Of a stretch of 64,000 bases of DNA, positions 1-8,279 are shown one piece after another. Positions within the stretch are counted from its first letter, which is position 1, and each line of letters opens with the position of its first letter. The stretch spans positions 527,377 through 591,376 of the forward strand of contig DASXUQ010000005.1 in NCBI GenBank assembly GCA_036504735.1, in the 5' to 3' direction. The stretch is from a bacterium (GTDB lineage: Bacteria > Electryoneota > RPQS01). The translations under genes and the position numbers were made by a program. The notes beneath the pieces are model-generated. The model was not told the DNA's origin. It saw only the letters and a program-made list of their open reading frames with translations, and did not search any database.

Positions 1-1
1 C

Positions 2-928
2 TATCGCCGGGCGGAAAGTGCGCTGTTCGATTCCCTGACAATGAATGCGACCGGTTACACCGATGAGTATTCGGCGGCCCCTTCACTCAGCACTGGACGC
101 TGGATTTACTTCATCCGCGCGATGGACAGTGAAAATCAGGCCACGTCAACCGCAACCTTCGCCCTCTCCGTGGCTCCTGCCTGTGGTCTTGCTCTCGCTT
201 ACGATGATGGCACTGCGGAAATGTTCAACTGGTCCGCGGCTGACAGCGTGGCCTGGGCGGTAAAATTCTCACCGGCGCGGACGCCCTTTGTCCTGTGCGA
301 CGCGGATGTTTCCATTGCAGCCTTCCACCCCGATTCCTCCCATACGCCGCTGAAGATTCGCGTCTGGGCAGCGGATGGCCCGAACGGAACACCGGGCACG
401 CTGCTCCGGGAGGTCGTGCGGGGCTCCATCGGAAATGTGGTTGGCGGATTCCCCTCTCCGGGCGCTCAAAATGCAAGGATCGTGCTGCAAGATGATTCTC
501 TGCCGCCTCTCGTCTTCAACTCCGACTTCTACGTTGCGGTTCAGAACACGGCAGCCGGAGTGGAGGCATTCGGTCTGGATACCTCCTCAACCCTTGCAAA
601 CCGGTCTTTTGTATTTGATGCGTGTGACAGCCATTGGTACGCAGAGGATGGTACCCACGCAAACAGCCGCCGGGGCAACCGAATGATCCGTATTCAGGGT
701 TGGACGGAGAGTCCGGTGCAGTTGGTTATTTCCCGGCAAAACAATGACGTGTGCTTGAGCTGGAGTTCAGCAGGATCTGCTTATTACAAAATTTACAGGT
801 CTTTATCGGTGGATTTCGGAACCGCCCAGCATTTGGGAACGGTTTCCGATACCACATTCGTTGTGCCTGAGGATATCGCGACTCAAGCTAAGGCCTTCTA
901 CCTCGTCGTCTCCTCCTCAACGCCGTAG
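2..928 (+). CDS. secreted beta-sandwich protein, 3' part only
   Basis: The reading frame is open to the left edge, so the gene begins outside the window; the first ATG seen (41) is internal. About 308 residues are visible. The middle contains a 'YDDGTAE' segment followed by a roughly 160-residue beta-rich region of a kind common in secreted FCB proteins. The last 70 residues ('LVISRQNNDVCLSW...YYKIYRS...FYLVVSS') look like a fibronectin type III fold. It ends without the YPNPFNS sorting tag seen on other exported proteins here. No catalytic motif is visible, so I assign no function. An extracellular location is inferred from composition only, because the N-terminus is missing. Confidence 0.7.
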   Translation, partial: YRRAESALFDSLTMNATGYTDEYSAAPSLSTGRWIYFIRAMDSENQATSTATFALSVAPACGLALAYDDGTAEMFNWSAADSVAWAVKFSPARTPFVLCDADVSIAAFHPDSSHTPLKIRVWAADGPNGTPGTLLREVVRGSIGNVVGGFPSPGAQNARIVLQDDSLPPLVFNSDFYVAVQNTAAGVEAFGLDTSSTLANRSFVFDACDSHWYAEDGTHANSRRGNRMIRIQGWTESPVQLVISRQNNDVCLSWSSAGSAYYKIYRSLSVDFGTAQHLGTVSDTTFVVPEDIATQAKAFYLVVSSSTP

Positions 929-1021
929 TGTTGCTTCGTGGTCACCCATGAAATGCCCGTGGGACGGTCGATTTTGCCGGATTGTGCGATTTCCGACGCG
1001 GGCGGGGCAATTATGTTTTGC

Positions 1022-1050
1022 TTGCTTCAATGAGCCGAAATTGCTAAATT
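1022..1050 (+). promoter_or_regulatory. possible promoter of tatA
   Basis: TTGCTT (1022-1027), a 17 bp spacer and TAAATT (1045-1050), 32 bp before the tatA ATG. The -10 is a 4/6 match, so this is weaker than the other promoters listed here. Confidence 0.35.
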
Positions 1051-1082
1051 TAGAATAAGCGTTACTTTTAGTGGGGCAGGCC

Positions 1083-1259
1083 ATGCGTCTCGGTTGGGTT
1101 GAGATAGTACTCATTGTGGCCATAATATTGCTACTTTTTGGTGGGAAGAAGATCCCTGAACTGATGCGCGGGTTAGGACAAGGCACCCGGGAGTTCAAGG
1201 AAGGACTTCGCGGCGAAGATAGCAAGAAAGACGACACAAAGGGCAATGACAAGCCGTAG
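1083..1259 (+). CDS. tatA: twin-arginine translocase subunit TatA/TatE
   Basis: A 58-residue protein with the TatA layout: one N-terminal membrane helix (about residues 5-20, '[16 protein letters not shown]'), the FG-KKIPEL hinge, an amphipathic helix ([15 protein letters not shown]) and a charged tail rich in K, D and E. TatA oligomers form the pore that carries folded proteins with twin-arginine signals across the inner membrane. I chose ATG 1083 because it gives the usual short 'LGW.EI' N-terminus; a GTG four codons upstream (1071) is the alternative. No tatB or tatC is in the window, so this is a stand-alone copy and could be called tatE. Confidence 0.9.
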   Translation: MRLGWVEIVLIVAIILLLFGGKKIPELMRGLGQGTREFKEGLRGEDSKKDDTKGNDKP

Positions 1260-1315
1260 CTGAAGTCTGATTCGGGTCACGGGGACAAAAAAGCGACCTG
1301 AATAGGCAGAGTAAC

Positions 1316-1344
1316 TTGACTTTGGGCTGCGGACAATGTATATT
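1316..1344 (+). promoter_or_regulatory. sigma70-type promoter of the MerR-receiver gene
   Basis: TTGACT (1316-1321), 17 bp, TATATT (1339-1344). The expected start of transcription is near 1351, inside the palindrome described next. The coding start is 24 bp beyond the -10. Confidence 0.7.
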
Positions 1345-1346
1345 GC

Positions 1347-1363
1347 ACTATAGTTAATATAGT
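1347..1363 (+). promoter_or_regulatory. palindrome at the +1 region, probable operator
   Basis: ACTATA, 5 nt, TATAGT: a perfect 6-bp inverted repeat immediately after the -10 and ending 4 bp before the ATG. A protein bound here would block transcription start. Autoregulation by the HTH protein encoded next is inferred. Confidence 0.5.
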
Positions 1364-1367
1364 CACG

Positions 1368-1955
1368 ATGTCCACAACGAAATTGGTCATGAGCGACGGA
1401 AAATTCTATTCCTCCAAGGAGGTCTGTGAGCAACTCCAGATCTCGAAATCTACTTTGTTCAAGTGGGAACGTGAAGGGCTAATCACAAAGGTCCGCAGGG
1501 ACTGGCGTGGATGGCGCTTGTACGATCTGCATAATCTTGAAGAGATCAAAGTAAACATTGAAAAGCAGAGGCTTGCTGAGACTGGCCCTCGTTCACGTAC
1601 TGTCTTGGTGGTAGATGACGATACAATGATCCTCCAGGTCATGGCAGACCTTCTGCATGCTGCCGGACACGAGGTTCTGACGGCAACTACGGGCGACGAG
1701 GCCGTCCGGCTTCATGCGGACAAGGCCCCGGCACTTACTTTCCTTGATGTCAAATTGCGCGGGAAGAGCGGAATCGATGTGTTCCGTGAGATCCGTGCGG
1801 TCGATCCGCAGGCCACCGTGGTCATTCTTACGGGCTATCCGAAGATTGAGGACACGGTGCAGGTGATCAAGGAAGGTGCCTACAACTACCTTACAAAACC
1901 CATCAAAACCGAAGAGTTGCTCGCGATGGTCGAGGAGGTACTCGGTCCATCCTGA
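1368..1955 (+). CDS. MerR-type HTH fused to response-regulator receiver domain
   Basis: 195 residues. Residues 10-65 form a MerR/excisionase-like winged HTH (FYSSKEVCEQLQISKSTLFKWEREGL). Residues 78-195 are a complete receiver domain with the acidic cluster D83-D85, phospho-acceptor D127 (TFLDVKL), T155 (ILTGYP) and K177 (LTKPIK). DNA-binding response regulators normally carry the receiver at the N-terminus, so the order is reversed here. It is presumably phosphorylated by an orphan kinase elsewhere, since none is adjacent. A strong promoter and a palindrome at +1 suggest that it controls itself. ATG 1368 was chosen; M8 (1389) is an alternative start. Confidence 0.85.
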   Translation: MSTTKLVMSDGKFYSSKEVCEQLQISKSTLFKWEREGLITKVRRDWRGWRLYDLHNLEEIKVNIEKQRLAETGPRSRTVLVVDDDTMILQVMADLLHAAGHEVLTATTGDEAVRLHADKAPALTFLDVKLRGKSGIDVFREIRAVDPQATVVILTGYPKIEDTVQVIKEGAYNYLTKPIKTEELLAMVEEVLGPS

Positions 1956-2011
1956 GCAGGTGATTTTACGGACTACCAGTCTTGAAGATGAGCCCTTTCT
2001 CCATGTGGATG

Positions 2012-2038
2012 ACGCCCTGAAGCACTGCTTCGGGGCGT
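2012..2038 (+). terminator. hairpin after the regulator gene
   Basis: An 11-bp stem (ACGCCCTGAAG against CTTCGGGGCGT, one G-T pair) with a 5-nt loop, 57 bp after the regulator stop. No T-run follows, so it may be a factor-assisted terminator or an mRNA 3' end structure. The rest of 1956-2151 shows no other feature. Confidence 0.4.
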
Positions 2039-2151
2039 ACTCACTCAAATATTCCAGCTTGGGTCAGGATAAGTTGCGGATTTATCACGGACTTGCTGGT
2101 TACACCTCACCGGAAAGCCTCCCTCAACACCCCCACAACAAGGATTAGCGA

Positions 2152-5100
2152 TTGTCCCACTCCACCCCCAGCACCCTGAACCGCGTGATGCGCCTTATCT
2201 CCGTCTTTCTGTTCGGATTGGTTCTGACCGGTTACGCACATGGCCAAGACTTTGGCGATGGTTTTGGCAAGAACAAGGTCCAATACGACACGTTTGACTG
2301 GCGATTTATTCAGTCGGAGCACTTCGATGTGTACTTTGCTCCGGGTGCCGAGCGTATCGCCGAGTTCTGTGCGGAGACGGCGGAGGCCTCTCTGAGGAAG
2401 GTGGAAAACAGTTTCAACTACCGGCTGGAAGGCCGGGTGACGATCGTTACCTACCGTTCGCATAACGGGTTCGAACAGACCAACGTCTCGTCAGAAATTC
2501 CCGAAGAGTCGGTGGGCGGATTCACCGAGTTCATGAAGAATCGCGTCGTGATTCCGTTTACGGGCAACTATGAATCCTTCCGCCATGTGATTCATCATGA
2601 GTTGACTCACGCCGTGAACATGCGTATGTTCTACGGGACAGGCTTCCAGTCGATTCTGACCGGTGTGGCCACGTCCAACGTTCCCTTGTGGTTCACCGAA
2701 GGTCTGGCCGAGTATGAATCACGCGGCGGCTGGGACGTGGAAGCCGATATGTTCATGCGTGACGCCACCATTTCCGGCTACCTGCCGCCAATAGATTTCC
2801 TGGGCGGATATTTGGCATACAAGGGCGGCCAGTCCGTATTTTACTATATGGACCGGAAGTACGGACCGGAAAAGGTCAGCGAGTTTATCGGCAAGGTGAA
2901 GTCGGCACGCGATGTCAACCGGGCTCTGAAGAGTTCGGTGGGCGTGGATATGAAGGAGTTCAACCGCGAGTGGCAGAACTGGCTGCGCAGCCTCTATTGG
3001 CCGACGATTGCCGATTTGAAGCGGCCCGGTGATTTTGCCGAGCGGATGACGGATCACCGGGAATGGCGTAATTTTGTAAACAACGGCTCCGCGATCTCGC
3101 CGGACGGTACACAGATCGCGCTGTTGTCGGATCGTACGGGTTTCTTCGATATTTGGCTGATGAACATCGATAACGGTCACTTCACGCGGCTTCTACAGGG
3201 AGAGCGCAGCGAAGGATTTGAGCAGCTCAAATGGCTGGACGCGCGGATCTCCTGGTCGCCCGACGGCAAGTTCATCACCTTTGCCTCCAAGGCCGGCAAA
3301 ACGGACGCGGTGAATATTCTCGATGTCAAGCGGCACAAGATCTCGCGTACGCTGCGGTTCGACATGGATGGAGTGTTCAACCCCACCTGGTCGCCCGATG
3401 GCAATAAGATAGCTTTCGTCGGAATGAAGGCTGGCGCATCGGACCTCTACTATTATGATCTGAGCAGCAATTCGCTGGCTCAGGTCACCCATGACGTGTT
3501 CTCGGATGACGATCCGGCATGGTCGCCAGACTCGAAGAGCCTTGTGTTTTCCTCGGATCGAGAAGACTCTCTGCGAACTTGCCGCTATGATTCGACGGTG
3601 AAGATGTGGACGCTGGATTATCACCACTCCCATCTGTACTCGATGGCCCTCGGTGATTCGCTGGCACAGCGGCTGACCAACACACCGTACAGCGAGCGCA
3701 CCCCAACTTATACCGCGGACGGCAAGTTCCTGATCTATGTGTCCGACGCCAATGGCATTCCCAACCTGTACCGGCGTGACTTGGCGACCGGCGAATCGGT
3801 GGCAGTTACCAACTGTCTGACGGGATGCACCCAACCCAGTTACTCGGCCCGCACACAGCGGATGGTGTTCACGTCGCTGCAGGAAGGCGGCTACGACGTC
3901 TATCTGATTAAGAACGCGCCGGAGCTTCCGGGGTTGACCCTGAAACCGACGAATTTCCGGCAGCATGGGTCGCCCGAACCGCAAAACGGACAGGATTCCA
4001 CAGCGGTAGCCGGTCTGGGCGGACGCACGGTGACGGGTTCGGATTCGGTGACCATTCCGGCCGGTGGGAAGCAAGGAGTCGCGCATCATGTCTTTGCCGA
4101 GCGCGGCACACAGGATCCTGAACGGATCGGCGGTCACGCTCTCGGCGATACGGCGCTCACGTCAACGGTCAATACGACGCGGCGGGACGGCGGCGGCTTC
4201 TTCAGCAAGAAATACAAGACGAAGTTCTCGCCGGACTTCTTCTATGCCAATGCGGCTTACAGCTCGTTTCTCGGGGCTCAGGGTACCGGCCAGCTTCTGC
4301 TTTCCGATGTGATGGGAAATCAGTTGTTGTATGTCACGACCGATTTGTATTATGACCTGAAGAATCTGGACAACACGAATTTCTCGCTGCAATACCTGTA
4401 TTTGCCGCACCGGATTAATTACGGGATTGGATTCTACCGGTATGTGTATTATCTTGACGCCGGGAATCTGAAAGATCAAACCATTCAGCTTAATCTGAAT
4501 GCGTCCTATCCTATCTCCAAGTATTCGCGGGCCGATCTCGACGTGAACGCCCTGGCGATTGACCGGTCGAAGTTCGATGATCCGGCGAACGACTATCTGT
4601 TTGATCACCGCCGCCGGGCCGTGGTGCCGTCGCTTTCGTACATCCATGATACAGTATTGTGGGGCTCAACGGGTCCAGTGAACGGCAGCCGTTACCGGTT
4701 TTCGCTGTCGGCCAGCCCGGCTCTCGGGAGCAACACTCCGGGAAATAGCTACCCCTACGCTCAGTTCTATACGGTGAAAGGCGACGTTCGGGATTACTTC
4801 CGGCTTAACAAGGATTTCTCGCTGGCGTCACGGATTACGGCAGGACTCTCCGGCGGACCGAATCCCCAGAGCTTCTATCTGGGCGGTGTATCCAACTGGC
4901 TGAATACCCGTTATGAGAACAGCCGGGTTCCGGACGACATCGATGCCTTCTACTTCTCGAGTTTTGTCACACCGTACCGCGGCGCGAACTACTTTGAGAA
5001 GGCCCACACCGGGAACCGCTTCTTCCTGGTGAACCAGGAACTCCGATTCCCGCTGATTGAACAGATGCAGATGCGTTATCCCTTGCCGGTAGCCTTTTAC

Positions 5101-5337
5101 GACATTCGCGGCGCGGTATTTACGGATATTGGAGCCGCGTGGCAGGATGACGCGTTCAAACTCACAGCCGTTGGCGCCAACGGCAAGCGCGTTTTGAAGG
5201 ATCCGCAGGCGGCCTTTGGTTTGGGAATGCGAGCCAATTTGGGTATGTTTATCCTGCATTGGGATCTCGCATGGTCAACCGACGGTACAAGTGTATCCAA
5301 GCCGCGTTATTTCTTCTCTCTCGGTTCGGAGTATTAA
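2152..5337 (+). CDS. HExxH metalloprotease / PD40 beta-propeller / outer-membrane barrel protein
   Basis: 1061 residues in three blocks. (1) After a signal peptide (RLISVFLFGLVLTGYAHG, about residues 14-31), a gluzincin-like peptidase domain with H149-E150-x-x-H153 and a probable third ligand in 'WFTEGLAEY' (E183). (2) Residues about 305-600: WD40-like PD40 (TolB-type) propeller blades with repeated 'WSPDG' motifs. (3) Residues about 690-1061: aromatic-rich alternating strands ending 'RYFFSLGSEY', typical of a surface-antigen/Omp85-like outer-membrane barrel. TTG 2152 is preceded by AAGGA at 2140-2144 with 7 nt spacing; ATG 2188, directly at the signal peptide, is the alternative. It lies 28 bp before mlaE, which suggests a joint role in outer-membrane maintenance, but the substrate is unknown. 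Confidence 0.8.
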   Translation: MSHSTPSTLNRVMRLISVFLFGLVLTGYAHGQDFGDGFGKNKVQYDTFDWRFIQSEHFDVYFAPGAERIAEFCAETAEASLRKVENSFNYRLEGRVTIVTYRSHNGFEQTNVSSEIPEESVGGFTEFMKNRVVIPFTGNYESFRHVIHHELTHAVNMRMFYGTGFQSILTGVATSNVPLWFTEGLAEYESRGGWDVEADMFMRDATISGYLPPIDFLGGYLAYKGGQSVFYYMDRKYGPEKVSEFIGKVKSARDVNRALKSSVGVDMKEFNREWQNWLRSLYWPTIADLKRPGDFAERMTDHREWRNFVNNGSAISPDGTQIALLSDRTGFFDIWLMNIDNGHFTRLLQGERSEGFEQLKWLDARISWSPDGKFITFASKAGKTDAVNILDVKRHKISRTLRFDMDGVFNPTWSPDGNKIAFVGMKAGASDLYYYDLSSNSLAQVTHDVFSDDDPAWSPDSKSLVFSSDREDSLRTCRYDSTVKMWTLDYHHSHLYSMALGDSLAQRLTNTPYSERTPTYTADGKFLIYVSDANGIPNLYRRDLATGESVAVTNCLTGCTQPSYSARTQRMVFTSLQEGGYDVYLIKNAPELPGLTLKPTNFRQHGSPEPQNGQDSTAVAGLGGRTVTGSDSVTIPAGGKQGVAHHVFAERGTQDPERIGGHALGDTALTSTVNTTRRDGGGFFSKKYKTKFSPDFFYANAAYSSFLGAQGTGQLLLSDVMGNQLLYVTTDLYYDLKNLDNTNFSLQYLYLPHRINYGIGFYRYVYYLDAGNLKDQTIQLNLNASYPISKYSRADLDVNALAIDRSKFDDPANDYLFDHRRRAVVPSLSYIHDTVLWGSTGPVNGSRYRFSLSASPALGSNTPGNSYPYAQFYTVKGDVRDYFRLNKDFSLASRITAGLSGGPNPQSFYLGGVSNWLNTRYENSRVPDDIDAFYFSSFVTPYRGANYFEKAHTGNRFFLVNQELRFPLIEQMQMRYPLPVAFYDIRGAVFTDIGAAWQDDAFKLTAVGANGKRVLKDPQAAFGLGMRANLGMFILHWDLAWSTDGTSVSKPRYFFSLGSEY

Positions 5338-5365
5338 GTTCGATTAACTTCGACGGCAGTACCTT

Positions 5366-6151
5366 ATGGCTCTCACTCTTCCCGGACGCGCAATAGCCTT
5401 TGTTGGCCGTGGCACCATCAGCTTTTTCCGCGAGATGGGGCGGTTTGGCATCCTCATGGCCAGAGTCTTCCGCGAAATGCGGGGAATCCTCGCCGACAGG
5501 GACCTGTTCTTTCAGGAGTGTGTCACGCTGGGAGTAGACAGCCTGCCCCTCGTCATTGTGGTGGGTGTCTTCACCGGAGCCGTAGCCGGATGGCAGGGGC
5601 ATTACCAGCTTCAGGGCTTTGCACCGTATGATCTGATCGGTCCGGCTACCTTTAAGGCAGTGATGCTGGAGTTGGGTCCGGTGCTGACCGCCCTGGTCAT
5701 TGCCGGACGTGTCTCCGCGTCCATCGCCGCCGAGATTGGCACGATGAAGGTCACCGAACAGATCGATGCCCTCGAATCCATGGCCATCTCCAGCGTCCGT
5801 TTTCTGGCCGTGCCGCGCATTGCGGCGATGACCGTGATGATGCCGATGCTGGTGATTCAGGCCGTAACAGTGGCGATGTTCGGCGCGTTCTTCGTGCTCA
5901 CGGTCTTTCTGTCGATGACGTCCCAGCAGTTCTGGGGTCTGATCCCGAATTTCTTTCTAATCTTCGACGTCTTTTCCGGTCTGTTGAAGGCCCTGCTTTT
6001 CGGACTTAGCTCCGCCATGATCGGCTGTTATGTTGGTTTCCGCACCGAGGGTGGCGCGGAAGGCGTGGGACAGGCGACAATCAAGGCGTTCGTCTGGGCA
6101 TGCCTGACGATTCTGGTGTTAGACTTTACATTAGCTCTTATCCTCTTCTAA
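5366..6151 (+). CDS. mlaE: MlaE-type ABC transporter permease
   Basis: 261 residues of the MlaE/YrbE permease family, with a cytoplasmic N-terminal helix and about five membrane segments. The family signature region is clear: 'LGPVLTALVIAGRVSASIAAEIGTMKVTEQIDALESMAI', the coupling helix facing the ATPase. In the Mla system MlaE and MlaF drive phospholipid movement between the inner and outer membranes. The ATPase gene follows 49 bp downstream. No MCE-domain gene (mlaD) is in the window, so the substrate-binding partner must be encoded elsewhere or replaced. Confidence 0.92.
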   Translation: MALTLPGRAIAFVGRGTISFFREMGRFGILMARVFREMRGILADRDLFFQECVTLGVDSLPLVIVVGVFTGAVAGWQGHYQLQGFAPYDLIGPATFKAVMLELGPVLTALVIAGRVSASIAAEIGTMKVTEQIDALESMAISSVRFLAVPRIAAMTVMMPMLVIQAVTVAMFGAFFVLTVFLSMTSQQFWGLIPNFFLIFDVFSGLLKALLFGLSSAMIGCYVGFRTEGGAEGVGQATIKAFVWACLTILVLDFTLALILF

Positions 6152-6200
6152 CTTCCGTGGGTATCCCTGCGGGGGACCTCACTCATCCACATTTTCGGCC

Positions 6201-6968
6201 ATGATTGAAGTTCGTGACCTCTACAAGTCCTTCGGCGACAAACAGGTGCTGAAGGGTGTGAATTTGAATATTGAGACGGGCGAGTCCATTACGATTATTG
6301 GACAGTCCGGCGGGGGCAAGTCTGTGCTCCTCAAGCACCTTGTCGGCCTTCTGGCGCCGGACTCGGGCGCGGTGATTGTAGACGGACGGAATATCACCAG
6401 GGCCCGCCGGCGAGAACTCTACGCGATCCGTAAGAAGATGGGCGTGCTCTTTCAGGGGGCCGCCCTCTTTGACTCCATGACTGTGGAGCAGAACGTGGCC
6501 CTCGGTCTCAGAACCCACACGAAGAAGACCGAAGAAGAGATCGCGGAGCGGGTCAAGTACTGCCTTGAACTGGTCAACATGGACGGCACGCAGAACCTGA
6601 AACCTGCGGAGCTGTCAGGTGGCATGAAGAAGCGCATCGGGCTGGCACGGGCCATCGCCATGGAGCCGGCTTATATTCTTTATGATGAGCCGACCACAGG
6701 TTTGGACCCGATCACGGCGGACGCTATTAACGATCTGATCATCACTATGAACCGCGAACTGCACGTGACGAATATTGTCGTGACGCACGATATGGTATCC
6801 GCCTACAAGGTGTCAGAACGGATTGTGATGCTCTACGATGGCGAGATTGTGTTCTCCGGCACTCCGGAGGAGACACAGAACACGGACATTGACATCGTGC
6901 ATAAATTCGTTACTGGCGAATCCGACAAACCCAACGGCAAACCGTACGTAGTCACTCACTACCGGTAA
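6201..6968 (+). CDS. mlaF: MlaF-type ABC transporter ATP-binding protein
   Basis: 255 residues with all ABC ATPase motifs: Walker A GQSGGGKS, Q-loop region (KKMGVLFQGAALFDSMTV), signature LSGGMKKR, Walker B YILYDEP and the switch histidine in 'VVTHDM'. The 'FQGAALFDSMTV' segment and pairing with MlaE place it in the MlaF/Ttg2A group that energises phospholipid transport across the envelope. It is the last gene before a strong bidirectional terminator, so the transcription unit is probably 2152-6968. Confidence 0.92.
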   Translation: MIEVRDLYKSFGDKQVLKGVNLNIETGESITIIGQSGGGKSVLLKHLVGLLAPDSGAVIVDGRNITRARRRELYAIRKKMGVLFQGAALFDSMTVEQNVALGLRTHTKKTEEEIAERVKYCLELVNMDGTQNLKPAELSGGMKKRIGLARAIAMEPAYILYDEPTTGLDPITADAINDLIITMNRELHVTNIVVTHDMVSAYKVSERIVMLYDGEIVFSGTPEETQNTDIDIVHKFVTGESDKPNGKPYVVTHYR

Positions 6969-6990
6969 CAGATCGTCATTGCTGAGATAG

Positions 6991-7018
6991 CAAAAGCCCC
7001 GCGCGAGCGGGGCTTTTG
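6991..7018. terminator. bidirectional intrinsic terminator
   Basis: Perfect 12-bp inverted repeat (CAAAAGCCCCGC / GCGGGGCTTTTG) with a GCGA loop. It lies between mlaF and the convergent lipoprotein gene, with TTTT on either strand at the stem base. Confidence 0.85.
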
Positions 7019-7043
7019 ATGTATAGGAACTCTCGATGAAAGG

Positions 7044-7994
7044 TCAGTGCGTGATTTCGAGAAGGCCGGTTGTATCCTGCGCCACGATCCGGTTGCCGCT
7101 GGCGGGAATGGCCATGGTGCCCGAATGGGTGATGCGGACGGGAGATTGCCCCGGGGCGGCGGTGAACAGACCATCGAGCCGGTCACCGGACAGTGCGGTG
7201 AAGACGAATCCATTGCCCTGCGGGAAGGGAGCGGGCGCTGCGCCGCCGCCAATGGTGGTGGGTGCCCCGGACACACTGGCTGTGGAGATGGAAGGATTGC
7301 CGTTGGTCGTAGAACCGTACACGAGGGTTCGGGAATCACCCAGCCAATAGTAGACCAGCACTCTTCCTGCGACAGTGTCGCGGGCGGTAGTTTCCACGTT
7401 GGCGACCACCAGTGTACGCCCTTCAATGCCGCCGGGGACCAGATAGGCAATCCGGCTGCCGTCCGGTGACACTTCGGGAGATGTTCCTCGAATGCTGAGG
7501 GGTGTTGGTTCCGTGCCGCTCAAAGGAATCTGAACGATGTCGGAATTGCCGGTGCTGTCTTCAGGACCCGCACAGACAATCCCTCCCGTACCGGGCAGGA
7601 ACCGGGGATGCGAACCGCGATCCCACAATCGGGTCAGTGCGGTCGGCGCGTCCGGATGGCCCAGATAAATGCCGGCATTGGCGCCGCCCGGTGCTCCCGG
7701 GGCAGAAAAACAAAAACGTGTTCCGTCATTGGACCACGCGTAATCGGCACGGGCATCCGGGCCGCTGGGATTGATCAAGGTGGCCGCGCCATTACTCAGC
7801 AGATAAAGTCCCGCAGGGGACTCTTCCTGCATGAACAAAATGGCGTTGCTGGTCGGAGATGGCACCGGATGTGATCCGCGAGGCCAGATCTGCTGCACAG
7901 TCCAGAGAGACGGCGCGGATTGTGTCGAAGACTTGCTGCAGCCGAGGCAGAAAATGAGCACCATAGCAAGCAGAACCGCAACCATCTTACTCAT
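7044..7994 (-). CDS. PD40/TolB-like beta-propeller lipoprotein
   Basis: 316 residues. The N-terminus (MSKMVAVLLAMVLIFCLGCSKSS) is a lipoprotein-like signal with the probable lipidated cysteine at the 'CLGC' end, although C-L at -3/-2 is not the best lipobox. The rest is a run of short WD40-like (PD40) blades, e.g. 'GSHPVPSPTSNAILF', 'DARADYAWSNDGTRFCF', 'GTSPEVSPDGSRIAYL'. Such propellers bind proteins or ligands in the periplasm. No enzyme motif is visible. It is transcribed alone, towards mlaF, and is separated from it by the terminator. Confidence 0.75.
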   Translation of the reverse strand: MSKMVAVLLAMVLIFCLGCSKSSTQSAPSLWTVQQIWPRGSHPVPSPTSNAILFMQEESPAGLYLLSNGAATLINPSGPDARADYAWSNDGTRFCFSAPGAPGGANAGIYLGHPDAPTALTRLWDRGSHPRFLPGTGGIVCAGPEDSTGNSDIVQIPLSGTEPTPLSIRGTSPEVSPDGSRIAYLVPGGIEGRTLVVANVETTARDTVAGRVLVYYWLGDSRTLVYGSTTNGNPSISTASVSGAPTTIGGGAAPAPFPQGNGFVFTALSGDRLDGLFTAAPGQSPVRITHSGTMAIPASGNRIVAQDTTGLLEITH

Positions 7995-8178
7995 GTTTCA
8001 CTACCCCGTAGCTAATCTTAGTTATCCAACACCTAATCGCGGTTTTCCCGGCAGAAATTCACGTGATAGAGGGAGTTTTTCAGCATCTCAAGAGGCATTC
8101 CTCCTCTCTACTATTAACTTATCCTCTATTATACGCGAAATTCACATGCTTATCTCATAAATTTAAGTCCGTTATGAG

Positions 8179-8199
8179 TTATCCACATAGTGTGGATAA
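8179..8199. promoter_or_regulatory. inverted pair of consensus DnaA boxes
   Basis: TTATCCACA (8179-8187), 3 nt, TGTGGATAA (8191-8199): two perfect matches to the strong DnaA box, facing each other. They lie in AT-rich sequence, 13 bp before the mraZ -35. Two 7/9 matches on the plus strand occur at 8022-8030 (TTATCCAAC) and 8119-8127 (TTATCCTCT). Confidence 0.7.
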
Positions 8200-8212
8200 A
8201 CAAATAATTGAC

Positions 8213-8241
8213 TTGACTATCGGAGACGCTTGTCCTATCTT
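8213..8241 (+). promoter_or_regulatory. promoter of the dcw cluster (mraZ)
   Basis: TTGACT (8213-8218), 17 bp, TATCTT (8236-8241). A second TTGACT overlaps it at 8208-8213 but has no good -10. Between here and the ATG, TTGG/GTGG-like pentamers recur every 10 bp (8241, 8261, 8271), which might be MraZ boxes; that part is weak. Confidence 0.6.
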
Positions 8242-8279
8242 TGGTACGGTTTCCCAAAGATTGGCAGAAAGTGGAGCGA

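Noticed and set aside
1876-2148. 90-codon plus-strand frame after the regulator gene
   Set aside because: Starts out of frame within the regulator gene and includes the hairpin at 2012-2038; no family resemblance.
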